Of a stretch of DNA of 48,471 nucleotides, positions 28,101-37,734 are shown piece by piece. Both the position numbers and the translations under genes were made by a program. The stretch is taken from assembly GCA_012744445.1 (NCBI GenBank), contig JAAYBZ010000094.1:1-48471 (forward strand), given 5' to 3'. Positions within the stretch are counted from its first letter, which is position 1; every line of letters begins with the position of its first letter. The stretch is from Myxococcales bacterium (GTDB taxonomy: Bacteria > Myxococcota_A > Polyangia > Polyangiales > Houyiibacteriaceae). Under the pieces are notes generated by a model. The model worked only from the letters and a program-made list of their open reading frames with translations, was not told the origin of the DNA and did not search any database.

Positions 28101-28786
28101 AGCAAATCACCCGCGCCCTCGCCTTCGTCTTCGCCCTCGCCTTCGTCGCCGGCTGCGGCGGAGGCGCCACCTATCTCCAGCTCGCACAGCAGCGCGGCGG
28201 CGAATCCATCGCCGTCGTCTCGCTCTCCGTGAACCGCTACAGCAGCGGCTTCCGCGGGGGCTTCCGCGACGTCGTCCGATCGCCGTTCATGGTGGGCAAC
28301 GCGCGGCGCATGGTGGAGGGTCTCGAGCAGCAGCTCGCCGCACACTACGCCGTGGTGCCGGCCACCGAGTTCGTCGCGACCGAGGAGTTCCAATCGCTCG
28401 CCCAACCGCGCCCCGACGTCGCCCTACCCGACTTCGACGGCTGGGAGATGCCCTTCTTCGGCTACAGCTACGCTCACCTCGAGAAGGCGCGGCTCGCGCC
28501 CGAGATGGCGCAGGCCCTCGCCGCGGCCACGGGCACCGACCTCATCGCGCTCGTCTACTCCGAGTGGGGCGCGAAGACCGGCAGCTTCGTCCCCACCTCG
28601 AAGGCGCTCGTCGTGACCACCCTCAGCATCTACGACGCCTCGGGCAAGCTCCTCTACACCAAGCGGACCAACGCCTTGGGTACCAAGACCCTCGGAGCGT
28701 TCGGGAGCGTGGTCCTCGACGAGAACTCCATCGAGGAGTGGGTCGGCGCCTACTTCCAGACGCTGCTCGACCTCGTCTCGCGTTGA
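28097..28786 (+). CDS. Lipoprotein of unknown function
   Basis: A 229-residue protein with a lipoprotein signal: hydrophobic stretch 8-17 and lipobox VAGC with Cys20. The mature part is a mixed alpha/beta domain with a central strand (DLIALVYSEWGAKT) and a stretch predicted to be beta (ALVVTTLSIYDASGKLLYTKR), similar in pattern to periplasmic domains of the DUF799/CsgG-like type, but I cannot name a family. The ATG at 28097 overlaps the upstream TGA; an in-frame ATG at 28076 is less likely. It is co-translated with the dehydrogenase, though a functional link is unclear. Confidence 0.7.
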   Translation: MKQITRALAFVFALAFVAGCGGGATYLQLAQQRGGESIAVVSLSVNRYSSGFRGGFRDVVRSPFMVGNARRMVEGLEQQLAAHYAVVPATEFVATEEFQSLAQPRPDVALPDFDGWEMPFFGYSYAHLEKARLAPEMAQALAAATGTDLIALVYSEWGAKTGSFVPTSKALVVTTLSIYDASGKLLYTKRTNALGTKTLGAFGSVVLDENSIEEWVGAYFQTLLDLVSR

Positions 28787-28828
28787 TCGGCGGGCGCCCG
28801 CAGGCGCGCCGCGTCCCATCCGTGGTGA

Positions 28829-29479
28829 TCAGAGCGGGTTCTTCTTGGGCTCGCCGGGACGACGCGGATACCTCGCGGGTGTCGCCCCACGCTTCTTCAC
28901 GATGACCTGCGCGCCGTGGGCGTCGCGGCGCACGTCGACGACCTCGGCGCGGAGCTCCGAGAGCGCCTTGGCCGACGCGTCGATCTCCTCTTGGACGCGC
29001 TCGCCCTTCACGGCGACGAGGTGGCCGCCCACCTTCGCGAAGGGGAGCGTGAGCTCGAGGAGCGTCGGCATGGGCGCGAGGGCGCGCGCGACGACCACGT
29101 CGAAGGCCTCGCGGAGCGGGCCGCGCGCGAGGATCTCGGCGCGCTCGGCGTGGACGGGGAGCGCAGGGAGGCCCGCCTTGGTGAGGCATTCGAGCACGGC
29201 GAGGGCCTTCTTCTCGCGCGCCTCGACGAGCTCCACGCGGAGCGAGGGGTCGGCCGCGGCGAGGGGGACGCCCGGGAACCCGCCGCCCGTGCCGACGTCG
29301 ATCACGCGCCCGCCGCCGAGCGCCTGCACCGTGGGCAGGAGTGCGAGGCTCCCGTCGACGTGGCGCTCCACGGCCTCGGCGCGATCGCGCACGGCCGTGA
29401 GGTTCAGCACCTCGTTCTTCTCGAGGACGGCGTCGAGGTAGCGGAGGATCCGCTCGCGCGCGCTTTCGTCGATCTCCAT
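28829..29479 (-). CDS. rsmG: 16S rRNA (guanine527-N7)-methyltransferase
   Basis: A 216-residue GidB/RsmG enzyme that methylates G527 of 16S rRNA; its loss gives low-level streptomycin resistance in other bacteria. N-terminal NEVLNLTAVRD, the SAM site VIDVGTGGGFPGVPLA (about 59-74) and VVARALAPMPTLLE are characteristic. The C-terminus ends with a basic tail, RRPGEPKKNPL. A TAGGAC element nine bases before the start may be a -10 box. parA lies immediately upstream on the same strand, but the rest of a gidAB-parAB cluster is not here. Confidence 0.93.
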   Translation of the reverse strand: MEIDESARERILRYLDAVLEKNEVLNLTAVRDRAEAVERHVDGSLALLPTVQALGGGRVIDVGTGGGFPGVPLAAADPSLRVELVEAREKKALAVLECLTKAGLPALPVHAERAEILARGPLREAFDVVVARALAPMPTLLELTLPFAKVGGHLVAVKGERVQEEIDASAKALSELRAEVVDVRRDAHGAQVIVKKRGATPARYPRRPGEPKKNPL

Positions 29480-29528
29480 CGTGGCTGCGTCCTAGCAAAG
29501 CGAGGCGCGCCCCGAAAGGCGGAAGGCG

Positions 29529-30326
29529 TCAGACGGCGCGGCGCGCCCCGCCCGAAGCGGAGTGGAGGTATTCGTGCAGCGCCTCGAAGGCCTCGGTGAG
29601 CTTGTGCTTGGGCGCGAGGTGGACGAGCGGCAGGTGCTCCTGGTGCGACTCGCGCATCTTCACGCTGCTCGCGAGCTTCACGGGGAGGATGGGCAGGCCC
29701 TCGGCCTCGAGCTCGTCGAGGAGCTGACGCGGGAGCTTCGCGCCCGGCTGGTATTGGTTCACGACCACGCCCTCGAACATGAGCGTGGGGTTGTGATCCT
29801 CGCGGAGCTCCTGGATGGTCTCGACCACGGAGTAGAGCGCCTGCCGCGAGAAGTCGTCGCAGTCGAAGGGCACGAGGACGCGCTCCGCCGCGATGAGCGC
29901 CGAGCGCGTGTAGAAGTTCAGGGCCGGCGGCGTGTCGATGTAGATACGATCGAAGCGCTTGCCGAGCTCACGGAGGGCGTCGCGGAATTTGTAGATCTTC
30001 TGGCGCGCCTCGAGCCGGGGCGCGAGGACGTCGAGCGAGGGCCCGGCCGGCATCACGGCGAGGTTGGCGAAGCGCGTGGCGTGGACGTAGCTCTCGGGCG
30101 ACTTCTTCGAGAGGAAGTTGAGGGCGAGCGTCTGCTCGAAGAGATCCTCGACGGTGTCGCGGACCTCGCCGGCGCGCTTCTCGAGCAGGTACTCGGTGGC
30201 GTTGCCCTGCACGTCGAGGTCCACCACGAGCGTGCGGAGCCCGCGGTGCGCGCTCACGGCGGCGAGGTTGCAGGTGATGCTCGACTTACCGACGCCGCCC
30301 TTGGGCGTGAAGATGACTCGGCGCAT
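29529..30326 (-). CDS. ParA/MinD-type ATPase without a visible ParB partner
   Basis: A 265-residue ATPase with the deviant Walker A KGGVGKSS (9-16, signature Lys9), VVDLDVQGNATEYL (Walker A' region) and RIYIDTPPALNFYT (Walker B). The sequence, including KLPRQLLDELEAEGLPILPV and SSVKMRESHQ, resembles the orphan ParA-like group found next to other genes in gammaproteobacteria more than chromosomal Soj. ATG 30326 is used because GGAGG lies seven bases upstream; the frame extends to 30371. No parB or parS-like site was seen in the window. Role (cargo positioning versus segregation) is unknown. Confidence 0.88.
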   Translation of the reverse strand: MRRVIFTPKGGVGKSSITCNLAAVSAHRGLRTLVVDLDVQGNATEYLLEKRAGEVRDTVEDLFEQTLALNFLSKKSPESYVHATRFANLAVMPAGPSLDVLAPRLEARQKIYKFRDALRELGKRFDRIYIDTPPALNFYTRSALIAAERVLVPFDCDDFSRQALYSVVETIQELREDHNPTLMFEGVVVNQYQPGAKLPRQLLDELEAEGLPILPVKLASSVKMRESHQEHLPLVHLAPKHKLTEAFEALHEYLHSASGGARRAV

Positions 30327-30443
30327 GGACGATCCTCCCGGACCCCCGTGCCTTACCACCGATTGGCGCACCGCGTCGAACGCGCGCGCGTCAATTGCCC
30401 CGCGGACGCCGGAATTTACCGTTTCGTGACGGTTCCTGGCGCT

Positions 30444-32144
30444 TCAAGCGCCCGACTTGGCGATCTTGGCCCAGCTGTCCTTGAGGGTGATGGTGCGGTT
30501 GAAGACCGGCCGGCCGTCGGCGGTCGACTCGCGATCCCGCGCGAAATAGCCGAGGCGCTCGAACTGGACGACCTCGCCGACGGCGAGCTCGCCGAGGCTC
30601 GGCTCGAGCTTGGCGCCCTCGATCACCTCGAGGCTTTCGGGGTTGAGGTGCTCGAGGAAGTTCTCCTCGCCCGCCGGGTTCTCCGAGTGGAAGAGCCGGT
30701 CGTAGAGCCGGACCTCCGCGTCGACGGCGTGCGCCGCGCTCACCCAGTGGAGCGTGCCCTTGATCTTGCGCCCGTCGGCAGGCGCGCCGCCCTTGGACTG
30801 CTCGTCCCAGGTGCATCGGAGCTCGACGATCTCGCCCGAGGCGTCCTTCACGACTTCGTTACAGCGGATGATGCACGCGCCACGCAGGCGGACCTCGGCG
30901 CCGGGCGAGAGGCGGAACCACTTCTTCATGGGGACCTCCATGAAGTCGTCGCGCTCGATGAAGACCTCGCGCGTGAAGAGGAGCTTCCGCGTGCCCTCCT
31001 CGGGGCGCTCGGGGTTGTTCTGCACCTCGACCTCCAGCGCCTCGCCTTCGGGGAAGTTCTCGATGACGACGCGGAGGGGCCGGAGCACCGCCATGCGACG
31101 CGGCGCCGTGCGGTTGAGCTCCTCGCGGATCTCGTGCTCGAGGAGGCCGACGTCGACGACGCCGTCCTTCCGGGAGACGCCGATGCGATCGCAGAAGTTG
31201 CGGATGGCGGCCGGGGGCACGCCGCGGCGGCGCATGCCGGCGAGCGTGGGCATCCGCGGATCGTCCCAGCCCGAGACGTGGCCGCCCTCGACGAGCTGCT
31301 GGAGCTTGCGCTTGCTCAGCACCGTGTAGGTGAGGTTCAGGCGCGCGAATTCGATCTGCTTGGGCGGCTTCTCGATGCCGAGGGCCTCGAGGAACCACTC
31401 GTAGAGGCCGCGGTGGTTCTGGAACTCGAGCGTGCAGATGGAGTGCGTGATGCCCTCGATGGCGTCGCTCTGCCCGTGGGCCCAGTCGTACATCGGGTAG
31501 ATGCACCACTCGTCGCCCGTGCGGTGATGCGGGACCTTGCGGATCCGGTACATGACCGGATCGCGCAGCTTGAGGTCCTTGCTCTGCATGTCGATCTTGG
31601 CGCGGAGGACGTACTGCCCTTCCTCGAACTCGCCCGCGCGCATGCGGCGGAAGAGGTCGAGGTTCTCCTCGACGCTCCGATCGCGATCGGGGCTCGGGAT
31701 GCCCGGCTTGTAGAAATTGCCGCGGTTCTCGCGGATCTGCTCGAGGCTCTGGCTGTCGACGTAGGCCTTCCCCTCGCGGATGAGCTTCTCGGCCCACTCG
31801 TAGAGCTGCTCGAAGTAGTCGGACGCGAACTTCACCTCGCCGTTCCACTGGAAGCCGAGCCAGCGCACGTCCTCCTGGATGGCCTCGACGAATTCCTCGT
31901 CCTCGGCGGCGGGATTGGTGTCGTCGAAGCGCAGGTTGCAGCGCCCGTCGGGGTGGAGCGCCGCGACGCCGAAGTTGAGGCAGATGCTCTTGGCGTGACC
32001 GATGTGGAGATAGCCGTTGGGCTCGGGCGGGAATCGCGTGAGGAGCGGCCGGCCGAACGTGTCACGCGCGAGGTCCTCGAGGACGATTTCGTCGACGAAT
32101 CGCCCGGGCTTGGAGTCTGCGAGGTTGTCGTTCGCGTCGTTCAT
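30444..32144 (-). CDS. glnS: Glutaminyl-tRNA synthetase
   Basis: A 566-residue class I synthetase that charges tRNA-Gln directly. HIGH is at 47-50 ([12 protein letters not shown]), and the KMSKS-equivalent is LSKRKL; other GlnRS hallmarks are [26 protein letters not shown] and HSICTLEF. The C-terminal beta-barrel anticodon domain is complete. The frame is open far upstream, but family length indicates a start at ATG 32144 (or the in-frame ATG at 32162). A GGAG lies 12 bases before 32144, rather far. Presence of GlnRS suggests that the genome need not rely on transamidation for Gln-tRNA. Confidence 0.94.
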   Translation of the reverse strand: MNDANDNLADSKPGRFVDEIVLEDLARDTFGRPLLTRFPPEPNGYLHIGHAKSICLNFGVAALHPDGRCNLRFDDTNPAAEDEEFVEAIQEDVRWLGFQWNGEVKFASDYFEQLYEWAEKLIREGKAYVDSQSLEQIRENRGNFYKPGIPSPDRDRSVEENLDLFRRMRAGEFEEGQYVLRAKIDMQSKDLKLRDPVMYRIRKVPHHRTGDEWCIYPMYDWAHGQSDAIEGITHSICTLEFQNHRGLYEWFLEALGIEKPPKQIEFARLNLTYTVLSKRKLQQLVEGGHVSGWDDPRMPTLAGMRRRGVPPAAIRNFCDRIGVSRKDGVVDVGLLEHEIREELNRTAPRRMAVLRPLRVVIENFPEGEALEVEVQNNPERPEEGTRKLLFTREVFIERDDFMEVPMKKWFRLSPGAEVRLRGACIIRCNEVVKDASGEIVELRCTWDEQSKGGAPADGRKIKGTLHWVSAAHAVDAEVRLYDRLFHSENPAGEENFLEHLNPESLEVIEGAKLEPSLGELAVGEVVQFERLGYFARDRESTADGRPVFNRTITLKDSWAKIAKSGA

Positions 32145-32194
32145 GAGCTCGGCTCGCTCCATATCACCGAGTCGCCACGGACGCGAATCCGCGG

Positions 32195-33991
32195 TCACGG
32201 GGGGATGACGAAGATGGGCACGACGTCGAGGCCCGCGGGCAGGAAGTAGCTCGTATACGCGCCGTAGCCGTAGACGGAGAGGCCGAAGGTGCCGCCCTCG
32301 GACGTGGCCTCGTGGAAGCCGGGGCCGATCTGGACCCGGGCCGTGCGGAGGCCACTCTCGTGCTCGGTGAAGGTCGAGACGACCTTTCCGTCGAGCCGGA
32401 CGACGGCGTCGCCCACCGCCACGACGTTCACGTAGCCGTCCTCGAAGTTCGAGACCCGGAGGAAGGAGTACCGACGACGGTACTGCTCGATGGGCGGGAT
32501 GAGGGCCATCGAGGGATCGCCGCGCCCGCCCGAGAAGCCCTGGCCCACGAGGAACTGCACGCCGAGGAGCGCGTCGGTCCCGGTGACCAGCACGTCCTCT
32601 TCGGTCTGGATCTCCACGAAGTCCCCGGCGTCGAGCTCGACCTCCGGGTGGACGGGCGGGGTGAAGGAGACGAGGTTTCCGTCGGCGCCCGAGACGATGC
32701 GGAGCCGGTAGGGCTCCGAGGAGATCACGAACGGGCGCGCCGCGAAGGCGCGCTTGCCCCACGACTCGAGCGGGAAGAGGGCCTCCTCGAGGTGATCGCA
32801 CGCCCAGCGGTCGAAGGGCACGAAGGTGCAGTCGTGGCCGGAGAAGACGGCCACGGGCCCGCTCGCGCGGATCTCGCTCCCGGTGAGGTCGAGGGCGCGA
32901 CCGGGATCGCAGTAGATGGCCTCCCACTCCCAGAGGGTGTCCCGTCGCACCGTGCCGGGGCACGTCTCGAAGGATTCGAAGCCCTCGATGGGGCGCGAGG
33001 CCACCTGCAGGACGTCGCGCGGTTGCAGGGTGACGACGAAGCTCTCCCCAGGCTCGAGGGCGGGCACGAGGCCGTCCTCGCTCGCGGCCGTCGGGGCGGC
33101 CGGGACGATCTCCACGTCGACCGGCTCGTCGCCGACGGCGACCACGGTGAAGAAGCCGGAGTGCTGGATGGGATTTCCGTCCTCGATCACCGCGAAGGAG
33201 GGGCGCGAGACGACGCGATAGCGCGTGCCGAGGACGTGATCGGGCAGGAGGAGCGAGGCGTCGTTGGTGTAGGAGTGACACCGCCCGCCCTCGCACGGCC
33301 GGGCGTAGTCGAGCGGGTTGAACTGGTGCACGGTGACCGGGACGCTCGAGACGAGCTCGAACGCGCCATCGGAGACCAGCGTCGAGGTGCCGCCCGCCGC
33401 GATGGTGGTCCCCGCAGGCTCCTTGAGCTCGAGCACCCAGGGCAGCTCGAGCGTCTCCATGCCGCCAGGTGGGACCGTCACGCGCGCGACCTCGACGCCC
33501 GCGCGGCGCACGCGCACGTCGGCCGGCACGAGCTCTTCGTTGGCGATCGCGAGCGCGAAGGCGAAGCCGCGATCGAGCGCGGAGTTCATCGTGACGGTGG
33601 GGTGGTAGCGACAGCCGAAGTAGCTGCGACGCGCCTCCGCCTCCGCGCAGAGATCCACGCACCCTCCCCGGCTGCACTGCAGCTCCCCGCAATCGCCGAT
33701 CTCCGTGAGCTCCTTTCCCTCCGCGTCGCACCGGAGCAGCGTGTTCCCGTCGCACGAATAGGCGCTCGGAATGCACCTGCGGCAGCCGTGGTCGGGATCG
33801 CAGACGAGGCCGTCCTTGCTGCAGTCCCGTCCGCGCACGAACGCGCCGCCGGGGCCGCATTCGACGTAGCGCGCGCCGACGCAGAGGCCCCCTTCGGGCT
33901 GCCCGAAGCAATCGCGCGAGATGGGGTCGGCCGGACCGTCATCGCAAGCGACCAGGGACGCGAGCGCGAGGAAGAGAAGGGCGAGACGCAC
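32195..33991 (-). CDS. Lipoprotein with Cys-rich N-terminus and IgGFc-binding-type domain
   Basis: A 598-residue surface lipoprotein: signal [14 protein letters not shown] with lipidated Cys16, then a cysteine-rich stretch of about 110 residues with [13 protein letters not shown]-like repeats, then a long beta-rich domain of the IgGFc-binding N-terminal type found in many myxobacterial proteins (segments [39 protein letters not shown]). The name is historical and does not imply antibody binding here. GTG at 33991 begins the signal peptide; no upstream ATG gives a better one. Function is unknown; roles in surface adhesion or cell contact are guesses. Confidence 0.8.
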   Translation of the reverse strand: MRLALLFLALASLVACDDGPADPISRDCFGQPEGGLCVGARYVECGPGGAFVRGRDCSKDGLVCDPDHGCRRCIPSAYSCDGNTLLRCDAEGKELTEIGDCGELQCSRGGCVDLCAEAEARRSYFGCRYHPTVTMNSALDRGFAFALAIANEELVPADVRVRRAGVEVARVTVPPGGMETLELPWVLELKEPAGTTIAAGGTSTLVSDGAFELVSSVPVTVHQFNPLDYARPCEGGRCHSYTNDASLLLPDHVLGTRYRVVSRPSFAVIEDGNPIQHSGFFTVVAVGDEPVDVEIVPAAPTAASEDGLVPALEPGESFVVTLQPRDVLQVASRPIEGFESFETCPGTVRRDTLWEWEAIYCDPGRALDLTGSEIRASGPVAVFSGHDCTFVPFDRWACDHLEEALFPLESWGKRAFAARPFVISSEPYRLRIVSGADGNLVSFTPPVHPEVELDAGDFVEIQTEEDVLVTGTDALLGVQFLVGQGFSGGRGDPSMALIPPIEQYRRRYSFLRVSNFEDGYVNVVAVGDAVVRLDGKVVSTFTEHESGLRTARVQIGPGFHEATSEGGTFGLSVYGYGAYTSYFLPAGLDVVPIFVIPP

Positions 33992-34204
33992 GGGGCTCGA
34001 GCATCGCACCAAATCGCGCCCACCGTCACTCGACGGGGCGCAAGGTGCCTCACCGAATCGCACGATCCGGGGTCCCCACCGGCGGATCCCGAGCCCGACG
34101 CCGAAGGTGGCGCACCCTCGCCGAGAACGGAGCCAAGCGCGTGATTTCATGGGGAAAGCGCGGCCGAGGTTGCCGATCGCGGTTCGGGTGGCGATTCTGA
34201 GGGC

Positions 34205-34921
34205 GTGCACGCCACTTCGACCAAGGCCGCGGCCGACTTCCAAGAGCTCACCGACCAGCTCGAAGACGCCCTCGAGGAGGGCCGCGTCGAGGAGGCGCGC
34301 GATCTCGTCCGCCAGATGGCGGAGCTCGCCGGCGCGGACGAGCCCATCGTCCGCCTCGCCGAGATCCGCGTCCGCTGGACCGAGCACGGCGCGCGGGCCG
34401 TCCTGCGCGATCTCGAGGCCCTCTCGGCCGAGTTCCCGGACGACGCCGATCTCCACCACCTCCGCGGCTGCGCCTACGACGAGCTCGGCGAGCGCAAGAA
34501 GATGATCGCGGCCTTCCAGGAGACGCTCCGCATCGACTCGGCCGACGACGAGGCGAGCGAGCCCTTCGATCCGGCGCTCCTCGACGCCATCGAGGCCCGC
34601 GCGCGCGCCGTGCTCGACTCGCTGCCGGCCGAGCTAGCGCGCAGGCTCGCGCGGGTGCCCGTGATCCTCGAGTCGAGGCCGAGCGAGCACCTCGTCGCCG
34701 AGGGCTTCGATCCGCGCGCGCTCGGGCTCTTCGAAGGGGCGACGATGACCGACTCCGACGTGAGCGCGCCCTCGCGCATCGTGCTCTACGTGCAGAACCT
34801 CTTCGAGAACACCGCCGACGACGACGAGCTCCTCGAGGAGGTCGAGGTGACGGTGCTCCACGAGGTGGGACACTACTTCGGCCTCGACGAAGACGAGGTC
34901 GCCGAGCTGGGCCTCGCTTGA
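34205..34921 (+). CDS. TPR-containing metallopeptidase-family protein (DUF1025-like zincin)
   Basis: A 238-residue cytoplasmic protein. The N-terminal half is helical with TPR-like repeats (for example ADLHHLRGCAYDELGERKK). The C-terminal half matches the minimal zincin family with HEVGHYFGLDEDE (His219, Glu220, His223, acidic third ligand), and the preceding SRIVLYVQNLFE strand is typical. Substrates of this family are unknown. The start is GTG at 34205 with a GAGG-like sequence close by. It reads towards the aldehyde dehydrogenase gene 17 bases downstream, so it may share a transcript with it. Confidence 0.8.
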   Translation: MHATSTKAAADFQELTDQLEDALEEGRVEEARDLVRQMAELAGADEPIVRLAEIRVRWTEHGARAVLRDLEALSAEFPDDADLHHLRGCAYDELGERKKMIAAFQETLRIDSADDEASEPFDPALLDAIEARARAVLDSLPAELARRLARVPVILESRPSEHLVAEGFDPRALGLFEGATMTDSDVSAPSRIVLYVQNLFENTADDDELLEEVEVTVLHEVGHYFGLDEDEVAELGLA

Positions 34922-34938
34922 TCTGATAACGTCAGGCC

Positions 34939-36297
34939 ATGTCCGAGTTCCTCGAGAGCGTCGATCCCTCCACGGGCGCCGTGATCGGCCGCGTGCCCAT
35001 CACGCCCACCGACGCGATCCCCGCGATCGTCGCCCGCGCCCAGGCCGCCCAGCCGGCCTGGGCCGAGCTCTCCTTCGAAGCGCGTGGGGCGAAGCTCGCC
35101 GCCGCCGTCGACGCCCTCCTCGCCGAGGCCGACGAGCTCGGCACGCTCATCGCGCGCGAGATGGGGAAGCCCGTGCGTGAAGGCATCGGCGAGGTCCGCG
35201 CCGCGCTCGCGGGCGTCCGCGACACGCTCCGCGAGATCGAAGCCGCGCTCGCGCCGGAGGTGCAGGAGACCGCGCACACGCGCTCCACGCTCTTCCGCGA
35301 TCCCTACGGCGTCGCGGCGTGCATCGCGCCGTGGAACTTCCCGCTGCTCACGGCCCACGACCAGGTCCTCCCGGCGCTCGCGGCGGGGAACGCCGTGGTC
35401 TTCAAGCCCTCGGAGAACACGCCGCTCGTGGGCGAGGCCTACGCGCGCCGCCTCCTCGAGCACCTCCCCGAGGGCGTCTTCCAGATCGTGCACGGCGCGG
35501 GCCCCGTGGGTCGCGCGCTCGTCCAGAGCGACGTCGACCTCGTGGTCTTCACGGGGAGCCGCGAGACCGGGCGTTCGATCCTCGAAGAGGCGAGCCGCAG
35601 CTTCAAACGCGTGATCCTCGAGCTCGGCGGCAAGGACCCGATGATCGTGCTCGACGACGCCGACCTCGACGCCGCCGCGCGCTTCGCCGCGAGGAGCTCC
35701 TTCCGCAACGCGGGCCAGGTCTGCGTGAGCACCGAGCGCATCTTCGTGACCAACGACCACCACGACGTCTTCGTCCGCAAGCTCGTCGAGGAGGCCGAGA
35801 AGTTCCGCGTGGGGCCGAGCCTCGAGGACGGCGTGCGGATGGGCCCGATGGTCCACGCCCAGCAGAAGGCCAAGGTGGAGGCCCAGGTGGCCCGCGCGCT
35901 CGAGATGGGGGCGAAGCTCGAGTACAAGAGCCCCGTCACGGAGGGGAACTTCCTCGGCCCCATCGTGCTCTCCAACGTCACCCACGACATGGAGATCGCG
36001 CGTGAGGAGACCTTCGGTCCCGTGGCCTGCGTGATGCGCGTCGCCGACGAGGACGAGGCCGTCCGCGCCGCGAACGACACGCGCTTCGGCCTCGGCGCCG
36101 TGGTCTTCGGCGAGCCCGAGCACGCGCGGCGGGTCGCGCGGCGTCTCACCGCGGGCATGGTGGGCATCAACCAGAGCGTGACGAGCGCGATCGGCACGCC
36201 TTGGGTGGGCGCGCGCGAGTCGGGTTATGGATTCCACAGCGGCCGCGAAGGCCACCGCCAGTTCACGCAGCTCCGCGTGATCCACGAGCCGATCTGA
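34939..36297 (+). CDS. Aldehyde dehydrogenase, Sad/YneI-like succinate-semialdehyde dehydrogenase
   Basis: A 452-residue NAD(P)-dependent aldehyde dehydrogenase with Glu228 (LELGGKDPM) and nucleophile Cys262 (GQVCVS). The compact length and PWNFPLLTAHDQVLPALAAGN segment fit the NAD-dependent SSADH (Sad) branch, but other small aldehydes are possible. It is the second aldehyde dehydrogenase in the window and is not a recent duplicate of the first (clearly different sequence). TAACGT lies 7 bases before the ATG. Its TGA shares one base with the engB start (TGATG). Confidence 0.85.
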   Translation: MSEFLESVDPSTGAVIGRVPITPTDAIPAIVARAQAAQPAWAELSFEARGAKLAAAVDALLAEADELGTLIAREMGKPVREGIGEVRAALAGVRDTLREIEAALAPEVQETAHTRSTLFRDPYGVAACIAPWNFPLLTAHDQVLPALAAGNAVVFKPSENTPLVGEAYARRLLEHLPEGVFQIVHGAGPVGRALVQSDVDLVVFTGSRETGRSILEEASRSFKRVILELGGKDPMIVLDDADLDAAARFAARSSFRNAGQVCVSTERIFVTNDHHDVFVRKLVEEAEKFRVGPSLEDGVRMGPMVHAQQKAKVEAQVARALEMGAKLEYKSPVTEGNFLGPIVLSNVTHDMEIAREETFGPVACVMRVADEDEAVRAANDTRFGLGAVVFGEPEHARRVARRLTAGMVGINQSVTSAIGTPWVGARESGYGFHSGREGHRQFTQLRVIHEPI

Positions 36298-36890
36298 TGG
36301 ACGTCGTCGACGCTTCCTTCCTCCTCTCCTCGACCGACCTCACGAAGCTCCCGCCGCCGGCGCATCCCGAGATCGCCTTCGCCGGGCGCTCCAACGTGGG
36401 CAAGTCGAGCCTCATCAACAGCCTCGTCGGCCGGAAGAAGCTCGTGCGCACGAGCAGCAAGCCCGGCGCCACGCGCGGCATCAACTTCTTCCGCGTCTCG
36501 CTCCGAGGCGGCGGCGTGCTCGATCTCGTCGACCTGCCCGGCTACGGCTACGCCCAGCGCAGCAAGGCGGAGCGCCTCTCGTGGGGGCCGCTCATCGAGG
36601 GCTTCCTCGAGACGCGCGTGGGTCTCCGCGGCGTGGTCCTCATCGTGGACGCGCGGCGCGGCATCGAGGACGACGACCTCGAGCTCATCGAGTACCTCGA
36701 GGCGCACGAGCTCCCGGTCTTCTTGGTGGCGACCAAGATCGACAAGCTCCCCGCCCATCAGCGCAAGCTCGCCGCCGAAGCGGTGAAGAGGGCCGCGGGG
36801 CGCCGCGTCTTCGCCTACAGCGCCGAGACCGGCGAAGGGCGCGACGTGCTCTCCCGCGCGCTCCTCAAGGCGGCGAACATCAGCGAGTAG
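36297..36890 (+). CDS. engB: Ribosome-biogenesis GTPase EngB (YsxC/YihA)
   Basis: A 197-residue TRAFAC GTPase essential for late 50S subunit assembly in many bacteria. G1 is GRSNVGKSS (30-38), G2 GATRG, G3 DLPGYGYA, G4 TKID, G5 SAETGEG. Start ATG 36297 overlaps the upstream stop; the frame continues upstream only into the dehydrogenase gene. It overlaps the convergent MepA-like gene by 11 bases at the 3' end. Confidence 0.94.
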   Translation: MDVVDASFLLSSTDLTKLPPPAHPEIAFAGRSNVGKSSLINSLVGRKKLVRTSSKPGATRGINFFRVSLRGGGVLDLVDLPGYGYAQRSKAERLSWGPLIEGFLETRVGLRGVVLIVDARRGIEDDDLELIEYLEAHELPVFLVATKIDKLPAHQRKLAAEAVKRAAGRRVFAYSAETGEGRDVLSRALLKAANISE

Positions 36891-37665
36891 CCACCACGGC
36901 GCCCACCGGCGGCTTGCCCGGATACCAGGCGTGGTACGGCGGACGATCCTGGCAGCGCGGCCGATTCGCCGGCGAGCAATAGATCCGCACGTGGAAGTGG
37001 TTGCCGTGCGGATGCCCGGTGGGCGGCTGCATCAAGGTCCTCCGCACGCGGTTCATGATGGAGGGCGAGGTCTTGCGGCGCTCGCCCTCGCGGAGGAGCC
37101 GCTCCTTGAGGGCGTTCGAGACGAAGATGTACTGGATGCGCGCGTCGCCATCGGTGACGAGGCGTTGGACCAGCTCCCAGTTCCGCGCGTCGTCGAAGCG
37201 GAGCATGGTGTTGGGGCCGCGCCCCTGGCCATTGCGATCGAATTCCGCGAAGGCCCAGGGCTCGAAGGGCCGACCGGCGGCGTCGGTCATGTAGAACGCG
37301 ATGTCGACGTCGCGCCCGTTCTGGTGGCTATGGTGGCCGGGGACGCGCCCGCCGCCCTGCTTCGAGAGCTCGCCGACCGAGAGCCGCGCGCCCGGGACGC
37401 GCGTGGCCACGCGATGCGCCGCGCGGTGGAGGAGCTGGACGAGCTCCCAGGTGCCGTAGAAGCGGCCGTCGCGCGCGTACTCGGGCGTGTATCGCACGAA
37501 GGGCGTCTCGCGGAGGAGGACGCCGTGCTCGAGGCGGCCGTCGAAGGGGTAGCCGATGGAGCGGCTCTTCCGGCTGAGCTCGGGCACGCCGGGCCCTCCG
37601 TCGCGGCTCGCGCTCACGGCGCTCGCGAAGAGGAGGGTGACGACGATGGCGACGAGGATCCGCAC
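36880..37665 (-). CDS. MepA-type penicillin-insensitive murein endopeptidase
   Basis: A 261-residue exported LAS-family zinc peptidase predicted to cut D-Ala-mDAP cross-links in peptidoglycan. A short signal peptide (about 1-19, SAVSA-S) precedes the domain. Zinc motifs are HHSHQNGRDVD (111-121) and HPHGNHFHVRI (218-228). GTG at 37665 is selected because GGAGAGG lies just upstream and the signal peptide starts there; the frame stays open beyond but without homology. Divergent from the AgmX-like lipoprotein gene across about 70 bp. Confidence 0.88.
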   Translation of the reverse strand: MRILVAIVVTLLFASAVSASRDGGPGVPELSRKSRSIGYPFDGRLEHGVLLRETPFVRYTPEYARDGRFYGTWELVQLLHRAAHRVATRVPGARLSVGELSKQGGGRVPGHHSHQNGRDVDIAFYMTDAAGRPFEPWAFAEFDRNGQGRGPNTMLRFDDARNWELVQRLVTDGDARIQYIFVSNALKERLLREGERRKTSPSIMNRVRRTLMQPPTGHPHGNHFHVRIYCSPANRPRCQDRPPYHAWYPGKPPVGAVVATR

Positions 37666-37734
37666 GACCTCTCCGCGTCTAACGGTCGCGCTCCGCGGAA
37701 CGCAAGAAATCGACGAATCTGGTACAAGGCGCCC

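Noticed and set aside
29562-34144. Long plus-strand frames (895 and 610 codons) opposite parA/glnS and the IgGFc-type lipoprotein
   Set aside because: Shadows of conserved minus-strand genes; the composition is typical of antisense translation in GC-rich DNA.
26652-36297. The two aldehyde dehydrogenase genes as a recent tandem duplication
   Set aside because: They differ in length (482 and 452 residues), belong to different branches (GabD-like and Sad-like) and have unrelated neighbours.
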